A DNA stretch of 64,000 bases from Mytilus californianus. Its lineage: Eukaryota; Mollusca; Bivalvia; Mytilida; Mytilidae. Location: NCBI RefSeq assembly GCF_021869535.1, contig NW_026262593.1:59728318-59792317 (forward strand). Direction: 5' to 3'. This document shows, piece after piece, positions 1 to 13,200 of the stretch. The position numbers and the translations under genes are program-made. The notes under the pieces are model-generated. The model ran no database searches. It was given only the letters and a program-made list of their open reading frames with translations, and was not told the DNA's origin. How positions within the stretch are numbered: position 1 is the stretch's first letter; each line of letters begins with the position of its first letter.

Positions 1-533
1 TTTAGCAAGCTGCACATGGTTCAAAGTTGTCATATTTTGTATAGATTATTCATGGAAAACTCAATTTTTTTGTGATAAAAAGAAAACCAAACAATAGAAT
101 TTTAAGATGAATTATGAGAAGGTGATATTTATAATGTGCTTTCAGAAAAAAAATGTGGTCATAAGACTAGTTTTCTGACTACTCAACAAAATAGGTGAAT
201 TCATAACACATTCCTTTATAAAAATTACATTATCTGAGTTATATCCCTTTATATGGCAAAGTTGAAACAAATTGAATCAAACAAAAAATATTTTGTATTT
301 GTAAAAAACAGTCTTGAAAATATAATAAAACACATTTTTCTTCTTTAGATGAAAAGACTAACAAATGAATAACATTCTTCTCACAAAATTTGCACTTTCA
401 ATTAAAGATCAAGACTGATTGTGTTCTGCTATTTTACAATCCAAGATGCCAGTAGACACCTGATCTTCCTTAAACAATTAATGCAATAAGAGGGTGCCTG
501 TGAATATTTGAGAGTTTAATGTACATGTTGATT
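1..533. other. Intron sequence, nothing recognised
   Basis: AT-rich sequence upstream of the first A exon. I see no exon of the A, B or C type and no clear repeat. It is probably part of the intron following an upstream module's C exon. Confidence 0.5.
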
Positions 534-770
534 GATTGGTGTTTAGCACCACTTTCAGCACTACAGGCTATTTCGTGGCGGTGAGTTTTTATTGGAGGAG
601 GAAGCTGAAGTGCATAGAGAGAACCACAACATTCGGCAGGAAAACTGACAATCCTAGTCAATTAATATTGGAGTCAAATGCACCTGCCATATGTTGGGTT
701 CCAACTCACAACCTCAGTGTTGACAGGATAGTGATAAAATAGTTAGACTATTTAGACTTCTAGGCCACCA
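534..770 (+). repeat. Dispersed repeat (GTGTTTAGCACCACTTTCAG type)
   Basis: It shares the stretch around CACTTTCAGCACTA, TTTTTATTGG and CTGRCAATCCTAGTCAAT with a second copy at 61068-61215, so it is a dispersed family. It looks like a mollusc SINE-type sequence, but no clean polymerase III boxes were identified. Confidence 0.5.
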
Positions 771-948
771 AGGCCCCTTAATGTATATGTATATCAAAAT
801 TGGGCAAAAATTTATGACATACTTTGGATTTTAACTAATATTTGATGTTCTGTAATTTAAAGTTTCTATGGTGGTGAGTAACTTCAGTATTTTTATTTTT
901 TAAATTTTGTTATTCACATCAACTTCTAAAATATTTTATTAATTACAG

Positions 949-1207
949 ATTGTAGCTCTTCATCTATGCAAAGCCTGCCACCATTGTCTGGTCCTGTCAC
1001 CTGCAACCTGATGGATACCTGTACAGGTATACAGTGCTGTATAGATGTAGAACAGCTGAGCAGGTCCATTAGTGCATATCTGAATCTGGATACATGTAGT
1101 TACAACTTAGAAATTGGAATAGAGAATCTCTCATATAAGAAGTCCTTACTGGATTTCGACTTTGATCAAAAACAAAGATTTAGTCTGTTGAATGTCATAC
1201 AAATAGA
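949..1207 (+). CDS. Module 1 exon A (unsplit)
   Basis: The acceptor is ttacag at 943-948. The exon starts with two bases (phase 1) and reads C-S-S-S... to QIE, ending in GA before gtgagt (phase 2). All six A-domain Cys are present, with core [12 protein letters not shown] and the C-terminal pattern LGIE-like EIGIEN followed by DFDFD. It is the first exon of the gene inside the window. Confidence 0.85.
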
Positions 1208-4200
1208 GTGAGTATAATATTTTTGTCATGTGAGGATCTGTAAGCTGTTGTGTCACTTTCATGTCTTCTAATCTTTTTCAATTTACTATCACTATGTTAA
1301 ATGCTTAAACAAAAAAATGCATAAGTTTTAGTCTTAAAGAACTAGTCTTAATGGGGACTAACTGTGCACCACTTATTGAGGACCTGTTTCTGTATTGTTA
1401 TGAGTTACAATTTATGACTGAAATTAGCAAAGACCCATCGAAACAACATCTGATACAAAAATTCAATAACACTTTTAGATATTTGGATGATATATTGGCT
1501 CTCAATAATGACGACTTCAGTATGTATACTAAAGAAATTTATCCTGTTGAACTTACTTTAAATAAAGCTAATGCTAATGAACACTGCCCTTTCCTGGATC
1601 TTAATATCTATATCTTTAACGGGGAAGCTTAATACCAAAATTTATGATAAAAAGAGATGATTTTTCATTTCCTATTGTTAATTATCCATTTCTAGATGGT
1701 GATGTGGCCTTGTCACCATCTTATGGTGTTTATATATCTCAACTTGTTCGATTCCCTCGTGTATGTAACAACGTATTTGATTTTAACAAAAGAAATCTCT
1801 GTATTACTGAAAAATTATTACACCGGGTTTTTAATATCACAAACTAGTCAAAACATTCACTAAATTTTATCATCGGTACAAGGATATCATTCATAAATAT
1901 GAATCAACATGCAGACACCTTATACGTTCAGGTATTTCACATCCAATTTTTTATGGTAATATTCTATACAAAGCACAAAATTGTCGACATTCCCCTCAAA
2001 AGCTAACCAAACCTTTAAACAGACTTATTCAGAAGGGATATTGTTATGATACTGTTGTCAGGTCATTAAAGATGGCATATTTTGGCTTTAATATTGATTC
2101 ACTCATAGGGTCTTTGCATCGGAAATAAACACATTTATTCTAAAACCAGTTGTTGGCATGATACGGGTTATGTTCTTCTCATATATTTTATGATAGTATG
2201 ATACTAAACCCCTAACGGGAGGGATTGTGCTTGATTTTCATATGATGAAGATATAATCTTTCAATCAGTTTAATCGAGGTCTGGAGCTGGCATGTCAGTA
2301 ACTGCTAGTAGTCCCTTGTTAATTTATGTATCATTGTCATTTTGCTTAGTTTCTTAAGTTACCTTTTCTGACATCGGACTCTGACTTCATCTAAACTGAG
2401 TTTTACTGTGCGTATTACTGTGTGTTTGTTTATTCTACATTGGCTAAAGGTATAGGGGGAGGGTTGAGATCTCACAAAACATGTTTAACCCCACCGCATT
2501 TTTGTGCCTGTCCCAAGTCAGGAGCCTCTGGCCTTTGTTAGTCTTGTATGTTTTTTAATTTTAGTTCATTTATGTTTTGGAGTTTAGTGTGACCTCCATT
2601 TTCATTGAACTAGTACACATTTTGTTTAGGGGCCAGCTGAAGCTCGCCTCCGGTTGCGGGTTTTTCTCGCTGTGTTGAAGACCCATTGGTGGCCGTTGGC
2701 TGTTTTCTGCTGTTTGGTCGGGTTGTTGTCTCTTTGACACATTCCCCATTTCCATTCTCAATTTTATTGATATGAATAAAAGGAGATGTTAGGTATAGGC
2801 TAATCAGGCAGCAACCTTAGGACTTGAAAAATAATTTATATATTATATATTTATTTTTTTTAAGTTTTCCATTTATTTTTTTTTTTACTTTAGAATACTT
2901 TAAAAAATAGAATAGATATGATGGGGGAAATCTTTCTCTAATGTTCAATAGGTAAGCAACATTAGCATTGTGATTGTCTACTTTCTGTTAGATGTCATCA
3001 GGCTTGGTTTGGTAGCCTTTCATTGTGATATAACAATAGCAAAACCATTTGCAGACCAGAATATTTGACTTCAGAATTTAGTTTTGACAAATGAAGAACT
3101 GAGAATAATCATATTACACATGCATTGATTAAGAAAATAAAAAATAAAAATCAGCTGCTTTGAGGACAAAATACTAATTGAGAAGGCATAAGAGAAAACT
3201 TACAAAATGGTTTCAGGACAAATTATTGTAATTTTATATTTCAGTTATTCCATAGATGATATGAAATCACAAGATGTATTTTTAATCGACTTAGAAATGA
3301 GCGTATGTTTTGAATCACAAATTAGCTGTGAATTTACAATCAGTATATTCAAGAATGTGTTTCTACCTAAAACACTGTGTAGTTGGCAGGATAGTTCATT
3401 CAGTGCAGGTATGTTCAAGTCATGCAGCGCAATCATATTGCTGTTATTCAATAGATATATTAGTGACTTGACTTGATTAAGAGATGATGCCAGATGTATC
3501 TGTGTTTAATAAATCTGTGATTTGAAAACATTATGCTCTGATTAAAAATGGCTCTTTAAAAAATTTTTTTTTAGGCCTCTCTAAAGCAGACAGAATTAAA
3601 AACTTTGAATGAAAACATAGCTTAGTTTATTATTTTTCTTCTGAAAAGGTAGCTGGCTTCCTTTTCCTTCAATATTATTTTTTGTTTATTCAATTTCTGC
3701 TTTTACAGGATTTTCATGGACAAACTGGACCAAATCTCTGGATATTAATTCAGAGTCAATAGCTGACTATACAGTAGATTTACTTTTTGAAGAGCTTGGT
3801 ATAGCCAAGTTCATGTCAAAATCAAGATGCAACAGAGAAAGTGCTCCATACACTCCTAGTACAGATGGTTGGAATACAAGTAAGAAAATATAATCAAAGT
3901 ACTGAAGTACTGAACATCGGATGACCGCAGGTTCTTGTGTATGGTCAAAAGCACATGTCACAGAAACAGATCACATCTCTATACCTGAAACTGAGGTTAA
4001 TTTACAGAGATTTTTTTTTCTGATACAAGTTCCTGCTTGGATGATGAATAAATGACAGGAAATTCAACCTCACCGTAATAACTATTATATTGTAGTGATA
4101 CAAATCAGTATACCTTAGACTATTATACTAATATAATAATAGTTCAAGAGAATACACTGGTTTGTTGTTATATATTATATTAATATTACGGTTGCATGTA

Positions 4201-7200
4201 TATATAATTTTCATCTGTATGTATATCATTCTATTCTACTATTAGTGCAGTGCAAGTGCATGGTGGACACTCTTCTGTAAAAAAAATCAAAGCCTTAAAG
4301 GCTGTAAAAGCAATTGCTGCCATGTTAATGCTTTGTGGACTTTTATTTTTCATCCATATATATAAGAATTAAACCTGAAAGGACAGGAGTGTTGACTAGT
4401 GAGAAGCAAGACGGTTATAACTTTATATCAATAAAAGACTTTAGCAGGAAATCATTTTAAATATGTTTTATATTTCACAAGGAGACAACAAGTTTACCAG
4501 GCTAAAGTTGGGGTTAATTATACATGTGCTGAAACATAAAACTAAAAAAAAAATCAATATGGATTGTCCCCTGGTAGTGTTTGTAACTGGGCAATAATTT
4601 CCTTTATTGATTTAATTTTAACAATTTTCATAACTAATTTAAATTAACCATTCAGTTAAAACATTTCAACTTTCCAGACGCAAATGTTGAAAAACGGGCA
4701 AGAATAAAATATCTTACAAGACATAAACATGTAAAAAAATAAAAATATATTTCAGCTTACTAAAAATATTTTCATAATGTTACTTTGACATCATTTCTTA
4801 AAACTAAGTCCCAAACATAATTGCTCAGTTGATATGTGTCATCCTCATGCGATACGAGATAACTATAATTCTGATGCAATCCCGAAAAGGGGGGTCATCA
4901 CAAACAAACATGACATTAAATTGTCATTATACGAACTAGAACAAACAGCTCTATGTTGCTTTGATATTTATCAATTTTCAGGAAACATGTGAAATAAATT
5001 TCAGGTCCATTTCATTATAGTGCCTAACAAGATTGTGTGAGGTAGACGAAATTGACCTTAAAACGATCGTATTGTCTTTTGATGTCCAAAAATAGGCAGA
5101 TCGGACATATAAGGACTTTATCTAATGACTACATAAATTTGGGATTTATTATTATTATAATATTCTAATGAAACTGAAAATTGTATTTTTTTGTTAGGAT
5201 AAACAACAATTTTACCTGGCGTAGCCGTGCATAAAATGTTTTTCTGCGAAAAATGGTGTATTTAATGGAATAGAACGTTAATACAGTAAACTTTCTCTTT
5301 TTTCTCCGCAATAGGCTATCAAAAATAATTTATCTAATGTGTATGTGGAAAATTATGTGAAAAGATAAAAAGTGGCAATTGTTACCTTTCATACCTTAAG
5401 TTTCATTCATATGCCGCTATTATTGTTGTTGTTACCAATTATGTAAATCAATTGTATCTGATTTTATGCCCTTTATGGGCCCTGTAATTTGGAAAATACA
5501 AAAAAAAAAATCTATTCATTGATAAAACGTAATATGGACTGGTCCAGTGTCCAGTTTGCAGGTCATTTAATTTACTGTACACATTCATGCACGCTCTGAT
5601 TTAATCGATATACTCGTACGAAAAAGCATGAACAATTTGAAGGTAATCTAATAATAACTTAATCCAATCAAATTGCATAAGATTCAATAACAATGAACAG
5701 TCCACATCATAATGAGTAATAGGGGTAAACTTGGTAGGGAGAAAATGACAGATATTTCAAGTTAATATTTATGCAATAACGAATTAAAATTTGTCAACCA
5801 AAAGTTTTGCTACAATTTCAAAAACATGTCGTTCTGTATGGGTATAGTTTTCGGATCTTTCATTAGCGTATTTAAGGCTATAAAAAGTTTGGGCTTCAAA
5901 AGTTCACACAATTATTGACTTTATACAGAAAATTCGTCCTTGTAAAACATTTAATAGTTCACAAATATACGCGATTTTAAAGTAAAATTATTTCTTAAAA
6001 CACTGCAAAAAATTTCATTCATATTGATAAAGTGGTATCGTCATAAAGTGCGTTGAAATGAACAGTGGTATAGCAAACATCGAATTACCTCACAAAATGT
6101 TATCACACACTATAGTAAGGGGAGTCAGTTAAGTTTGTTTATTTTTAGATTACAGGTAATCATTTGACATTACGTATACAACCTGTGTGACCTGTGTAGT
6201 GATTTTGATTTTACGATAAATTCATGAATGAATGAACGATAATTTTATGAATGAACATGAGCACCTGACCTCTTTCTTAAACACCAATTAAACATATAAA
6301 ACCGTATTTAAAAGGAGATAATTCAGTCAAATTTTCAGTACTAAATCAACAACTGAAATGATTCCATTTTTTGATGAAACATCGTACGAACGGAAAACGG
6401 AATCGCAGGTATAAAAATGCACTTTTTTCCCTTGTAATGACCGCGGATCTATAATTTTTATAGATCGGTTGAAATCCCAAAACTAATTTGCATAATGGAA
6501 ATTTAGGCGATAGCAATACATCGGAATGACCTGAAGGTCATCCTCTGTAAAAAGATAATTTATCAGTTAATAGCCTACTTAGCTAAGTTAGAAAAGGAGT
6601 CAAGACAAAATATATAGATATACAAAAAAAAAAACTCATACAATTATATTGAGTGTCAGATTTATTGTTCAGATTGTTTTAAGGATTTAATTAACAGCTT
6701 GGTTGCATTAATACATGTATATGCAGTGATTTTTCAAACACCCAATGGTCAACATTTAATTCTGTTTTAAATTGTAGGGGCATGAAAGTTATGAAGGGTT
6801 CACTAGATTCTTCATAATCATGATAATAATTTAAATTATGGAAATTTAAAAGATAAGTCTGTGTACTCATGATATAACTTATTAATACCTTCATTTTTGA
6901 AAATCATGTATTTGAAAAATTATTTTTTTGACAGAAAAAAAGACATCTGTGGATTTTTGTTATGATATCTATTTGAAGAATTTAAATGTTTGAAAATATA
7001 CTGTTAACTCTCGTTGTCTCGAACTCGGTTGACTTGATGAGTCAAAGTTTTCTCATGGTCCTGAACTTTGTTCCATATAAATATATGTATTTCTACTCCT
7101 GATGAGTTGAAATTAGATGAGTCGAAATATCGATTGACTCTAACTAAATTTACGGTCCGAAAGTTAACGAAAGCATTAAAAATTAATTATTTATCTTGAA

Positions 7201-10200
7201 CTAATACAAATATGTTAAAACATGTTCTCTGGGCTTTAAATGGATAGAAGAGCTGACAATACATGTGTAATTAAATTTCCAGTCACTGACCATTGTATTA
7301 ATTTATGACATTCATTCATAGGTGTTTACCTAAGATTATCTTTGATCACCATGATAAATAATTAGTGATATATTGTTATAGTTTATGAAAAATTATTATA
7401 AATGTTTAAAAACAATTATCCGTAATCATACACTAATGAGCTTGGTTGTGTATAAAGTAAGGATTAAGACTTCTGTTGGTGATCAACTCAAAACTACTCA
7501 ATCCGTGTCTTTAATCTTTTTGTATTTTCTCTTGCAGAAAGATTGAAATAAAAGAAAATGAAAAGAAATCTAAATTTTCTAAAATCTCTTGTATACGAGA
7601 ATGATCAATTTTGTCAACTTTAAATAACGCTAAGATCGATTGGAAATTACTCTCTCGGCTAAAAACCACATGAAAAATTGTAACTGTACAAAGAAATAAA
7701 TAAGAGACGAAAACATAAAATCTTATCATAATAATAAAAGACCACAATATACAAATACATCGATCTGAGACCAGAATATTGATCCCCTACCCAGATTCAT
7801 CTGGATTTATTTTAGCCTTACCAAGCTAAGCAAGAGTTGTATCCCTTGATCTTCCAAACTTCCGGTTTTCGTTTGAGTTGAACTGGGGGTATCTCAAAAC
7901 ATTTCTCTGGTCTGTCTGACTTCGAGATAACGAGAGTCGACGGTATTTGAAATTTCAAATATCTATAAACCAAAAATGTACTTGAGATGTAAGAATTTAT
8001 GCCCCACCTAGGATAGGGTATTATGTTTTCTGGGCAAAGCATCCGTCTCTTTCCTGTCGGGTTAAAAATTTGGTTTAAGGTAGTTAACCATGAAGTTGTG
8101 GTCAATTATATAAGAATTTTATTGTTTTTAAAAATTTAAAGAAATAAAAGGGTTGATGGGATAGCCTAGGACAAAAAAATAGAAGTTACAAAATATTAAA
8201 GGATAGTTGGAAATGTGAGAAGCACGCATTCTTAAAACTGTAAAATTTACATTTGATTTTCAATATGACAGTTAAATTATATTGATATTCAATGTGCTTC
8301 TCTTTCAGCTTGTGACAGACCAGTTGATCTACAGACAATGACAGGACCTCTGACATGTCACATAACAGACACCTGTACAGGAGTAGAATGTTGTATTGAT
8401 GTGGATCCAATGAGACGATCATTCCACATGTTTATATTCATAGATGCTTGTTCTAACAGATTGAGGATTGGAATAGAAAAATACGAAATCAATATTTCAT
8501 TATTTGATTATGAATTTGGTAATTTTATAAAATGCTTATACATTTTATACATATTAGTTTTTTTATGCCCCTGCAGTAGCGTAGGGGGCATTAGGTTTTA
8601 CCCTTGTTTGTCTGTACGTCTGTACACCCCGAACGTCTCGAAATTGGTTTCCGTTCTCTAACTTTAGTTTGACTCAACCAAATGTTATGAAACTTATACA
8701 CAATGTTTATTACCACAAAACTCAGATCAAGTACGAATTCGGTAGAGTCATTTTAATTGTTCTTGAGTTATGTCCCTTTATAACATTATATGCAAGCGGT
8801 GGCATCATCTGTGTCCCATGGAAACATTCCCCATTTATTTTGCTTTTGTCCACCAACCTTTTCCCATCTTTTCTAATGAATGTACAAAAGTTTAAAGTAT
8901 TTTACTTCTTTGATAATTTACATTTCTGACCGTTGCTCTGTTTAAATTGTCTGGTCTGTAAAGCTAGTAAGAGCTTGTATCATCACTTAGCCTCTATAAT
9001 TTTTTTGCTCTCCATCTCAAACTTGTAGTGTAGAAACAAATTAATAGAATAGACAAAATGTTAGCGAATACAGAATGATAGACCTCTTTTGAAATTGTAG
9101 TGATTTAGCTGTTTGTCCAAAACATTAATGCCATTACTTTATTGGAAAATAATATATATACAGTGCAAAGTCCACATAGATAAATTAAATTATCCAGTTT
9201 TGATCAAATTTGGAAGGTGCAATTATAAGATATTCTTCCCTAGGGAAAATAAGTATTTTAGGGTATTATACAATATTCTATATGATACAGTGCAATTAAG
9301 AATGCTTAGTTTGCCATGTCTAAAATGTACAATTTTTTCACATTAGAATAGCCCTGCTTTGTCTGCTTTGTCAACCGCTTCAGTGATCTCATGGTAGCGT
9401 GATTGCCTTGAGTACTGGAGGTTATGGGTTTGAACTCTGGCTGGGTCATACCAAAGACTTTAAAATTGGTATTTGCTGCTTCTCCGCAAAGCAAGCAGCA
9501 TTAAGGAGAACCATCAAAGACTGGTTGGCTCAGAGTCAGTAAGGTGACATGTCTTCCTGCAGACTGTTACCTTGTGAACTAGTACGTTAAAAATCCAGCT
9601 CAGAATGTCGGTCTAGTACAAAGCAGGGCTTATATTCATATTACATTAACATGTTCTCGTCCTGAATATGCATATTAATCTACTGCGGGACAAAGCAGGG
9701 CTTATATTCATATTACATTAACATGTTCTCGTCCTGAATATGCATATTAATCTACTGCGGGACGTTAAGCAGCCATCCATCAACATCATCATCAGCTTTG
9801 TCATTATATGAACATATGATACTATGACGAGTACTGGTTATAATGGTTTGCTTTGTTTATTTCAGGAATAGTAGAGCAATTTAAGCTGTCATCAATGTTT
9901 ATTATTGAGTAAGTATCCATATTAAAGTTGATGCCAACAAAAAATAGGTGCCTTGCTGACATTTCTTTGGTACTCTATGTTCAATTAATTCCCAATTTGT
10001 CTACATTAGACATGTGGTATAGACTTGTGTCTTTTATTAAAGATTTTATTTATTATTAAACATTCACCCCAAATTTGTTATGTTCATATTTCCAACCTCA
10101 CTGTGACTTGACTGTAAATGTTGCTCTCCACCTATTGCAACTTGTTCAAAATTCTGACCAAATTGCAATTTGTTTTATAAAAACCAAACTGTTCAACTGG

Positions 10201-13200
10201 TCAGAAATTGAACAAACTGCTGTAGAAAACCACAGTCAAGTCATGAAAGTGCAAGGTGATAAAATAAAGCATACTTACAATCTTATAAGACTTTAATTCC
10301 ACTTCAAAGTTGTGAATAATCAGTCTAACAGTTTGTATAGAAATTTTATTGTTATTGTCATGCTAAAGGTGATAGGTAGTAATTTTGAATGGCTATAAAA
10401 TTGTCCAAACTAAGCTTTCATACAAATTTTCTTTCGAAAAGTCTTTTATATTCATAAGAATCAGACATCATTTGAATTGAAACATTTTATATTCAGGAAA
10501 ATATGTGTGAAATTACAATACGTTGTTAGGAAGTTACCATGGGAGATAATCAATTTTTCTTTCGAAAAGTCTTCTATATTCAAAAGAATAATGTTTTAGG
10601 TTATCTCCCATGGAAACTTATTAACAACATATTGTAAATTCACATATATTTTACTGAATATAAGATGTTTTAATTCAAATGATGTCAGATTCTTATGAAT
10701 ATAGAAGACTTTTCGAAAGAAAATTTGTATGAAAGCTTAGTTTGCACATTTTGATAGCAATTCAAAATTACTACCTATCACCTTATGCATGACAATAACA
10801 ATGAAATTTCTATACAAACTGTTAGACTGATTTTTTTATAATAACATTGAAGTGGAATTAAAGTCTTATAGGATTGTAAGTATGGGTTATTTTTTATCAC
10901 CTTGCACTTTCACAACTTGACTGTGGTTTTCTGCAGCAGTTTGTTCAAATTTCTGACCAGTTGAACAGTTTGGTTTTATAAAACAAATTGCAATTTGGTC
11001 AGAATTTTGAACAAGTTGCAATAGGTGGAGAGCAACACTAACAGTCAAGTCACAGTAATATGTTTAATTTTTATGCCCCACCTACGATAGTAGTAGGGGC
11101 ATTATGTTTTCTGGTCTGTGCGTCCGTTCGTTGTCCGTCTGTTCCTCCGTCTGTCTGTCTGTCTGTCCGTCTGTCCCGCTTCAGGTTAAAGTTTTTGGTC
11201 AAGGTAGTTTTTGATGAAGTTGAAGTCCAATCAACTTGACACTTAGTACACATGTTCCCTATGATATGAACTTTCTAATTTTAATGCCAAATTAGAGTTT
11301 TGACCCCAATTTCACGGTCCACTGAACATAGAAAATGATAGTGCGAGTGGGGCATCCGTGTACTATGGACACATTCTTGTTATTTCTTATATTTTAGCTA
11401 TTCTATTGTCAATATTGTTGACGATGATGTATTCCTTGTGAACATGAATATCAGCATATGTCTGGAACCTGATGCCTGCTTTATACAACAAATACTACTA
11501 CAGGATGTATATCTACCAAAGACTTTCTGTAAATGGAGTTCTACTCTGTCAGGTATATAGAATTCCCCCTTGTTGCTTTGAAAAAATACCAAAACTCTTA
11601 GGAAATGTAATATTTTTTCTAGTAAATTATGACAGTAATATAAAGTGTATACACTTTATGGGTATTATATTTTTTCTAGTAAATTATGACAGTAATATAA
11701 AGTGTATACACTTTATGGGTATTTATCTACCATTATTAGATATGGCAGTCATTTATGTAAAACTTGGCATCACAAGTGCAAAAGAGATTGTTGTGTGATG
11801 TCAATAGATCAAGTAGCATTAAGTTGTCATGATTTCTTATTATAATGCAAGCCAAAATGTTCTTTTCATGATGAACTCATTGGAACATACTACTGGTAAC
11901 AATTTCATTTACATTGAATAAATGATTTTGAACTTTATTTCGTAAGGCCAATACAAACAAGTATCTCTATATCTGAGTTATTTCTTCATTGTTTGTGAAG
12001 TGGTTAGTGTAAAGTGATGGTAGTGTCTATCTGAGCATTCGTAATATAAAAATTTGGGAGTATGGGTTATCAATTGATGAGCTTTGCTTAAATATTTTTC
12101 TTTTTAAAATATATATGTTTAATCTGACTGAACTAATCTTTTTACAGGGTTTTCTGTTAGCAGTTTTCTGAGTAATAAAGGACTGACTGTGAAAGATAAC
12201 CTCAATGACATTGTCATTACACAGATAATGAATCGATTGGGAATATCAGATAATCTACAGATTCCTCAGTGTCAGGTGTCCTCAAAACAATGGGTCAAAG
12301 GTGAGTAATAATGGACTGACTGTGAATGATAACCTCAATGACATTGTCATTACACAGAAAATGAATCGATTGGGAATATCAGATAATCTACAGACTCCTC
12401 AATGTCATGTGTCTACAAAAAATTGGCATAATGGTGAGTAATTAACGGAAACTTTTTAATGCAGTATTTTTTTTTATTTGATTATTTGAAATTGATATTA
12501 AGGGGAAAAAAACTCAAAGTGAAAGCTTTTTTTTTGTGTTTTCCTGATGAATTTCAGAAATTAATTTTTAGCTCACCTGGCGCAAAGGGCCAAGTGAGCT
12601 TTTCTCATCACTTGTCGTCCGTCGTCCTCCATTAACTTTTACCAAAATCTTGTCCTCTGAAACTACTGGGCCAAGTTTAAGTTTAATCAAACTTGGCCAC
12701 AATCAAGATTGGGGTATCTAGTTTAAAAAATGTGTCCGACAACCCCGCCTACCAACCAACATGGACGCCATGGCTAAAAATAGAACATAGGGTTAAAATG
12801 CAGTTTTTGGCTTATATCTCTGAAACTAAAGCATTTAGAGTAAATCTGACGGGGTAAAAATAGTTATCAGGTTTAGATCTATCTGCCCTGAAATTTTCAT
12901 ACGAATCAGACAACCCGTTGTTTTGTTGCTGCCCCTGAATTGGTAATTTTAAGGAAATTTTGCAGTTTTTAGTTATTATCTTGAATATTATTATAGATAG
13001 AGATAAACTGTAAAAAGCAATAATGTTCAGCAAAGTAAGATCTACAAATAAGTTGTCATGACCAAAATTGTCAGTCGACCCCTTTAGGAGTTATTGCCCT
13101 TAATAGTCAATTTTTAACAATTTTTTGTAAATTTTTGTAATCTTTTACAAAAATCTTCTTCTCTGAAACTACTGAGACAAATTTAACCATATTTGGCCAT

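Noticed and set aside
3880..7000. Possible extra module exons in the long intron after module 1
   Set aside because: I looked for CTGxxCC, VCFE, LPKxxC and LGIAxYL in this stretch on the plus strand and saw none.
11472..11798. 108-codon frame over the module 2 exon B region
   Set aside because: It is in a different frame from the VCFE-type exon and owes its length to the 57-bp tandem duplication.
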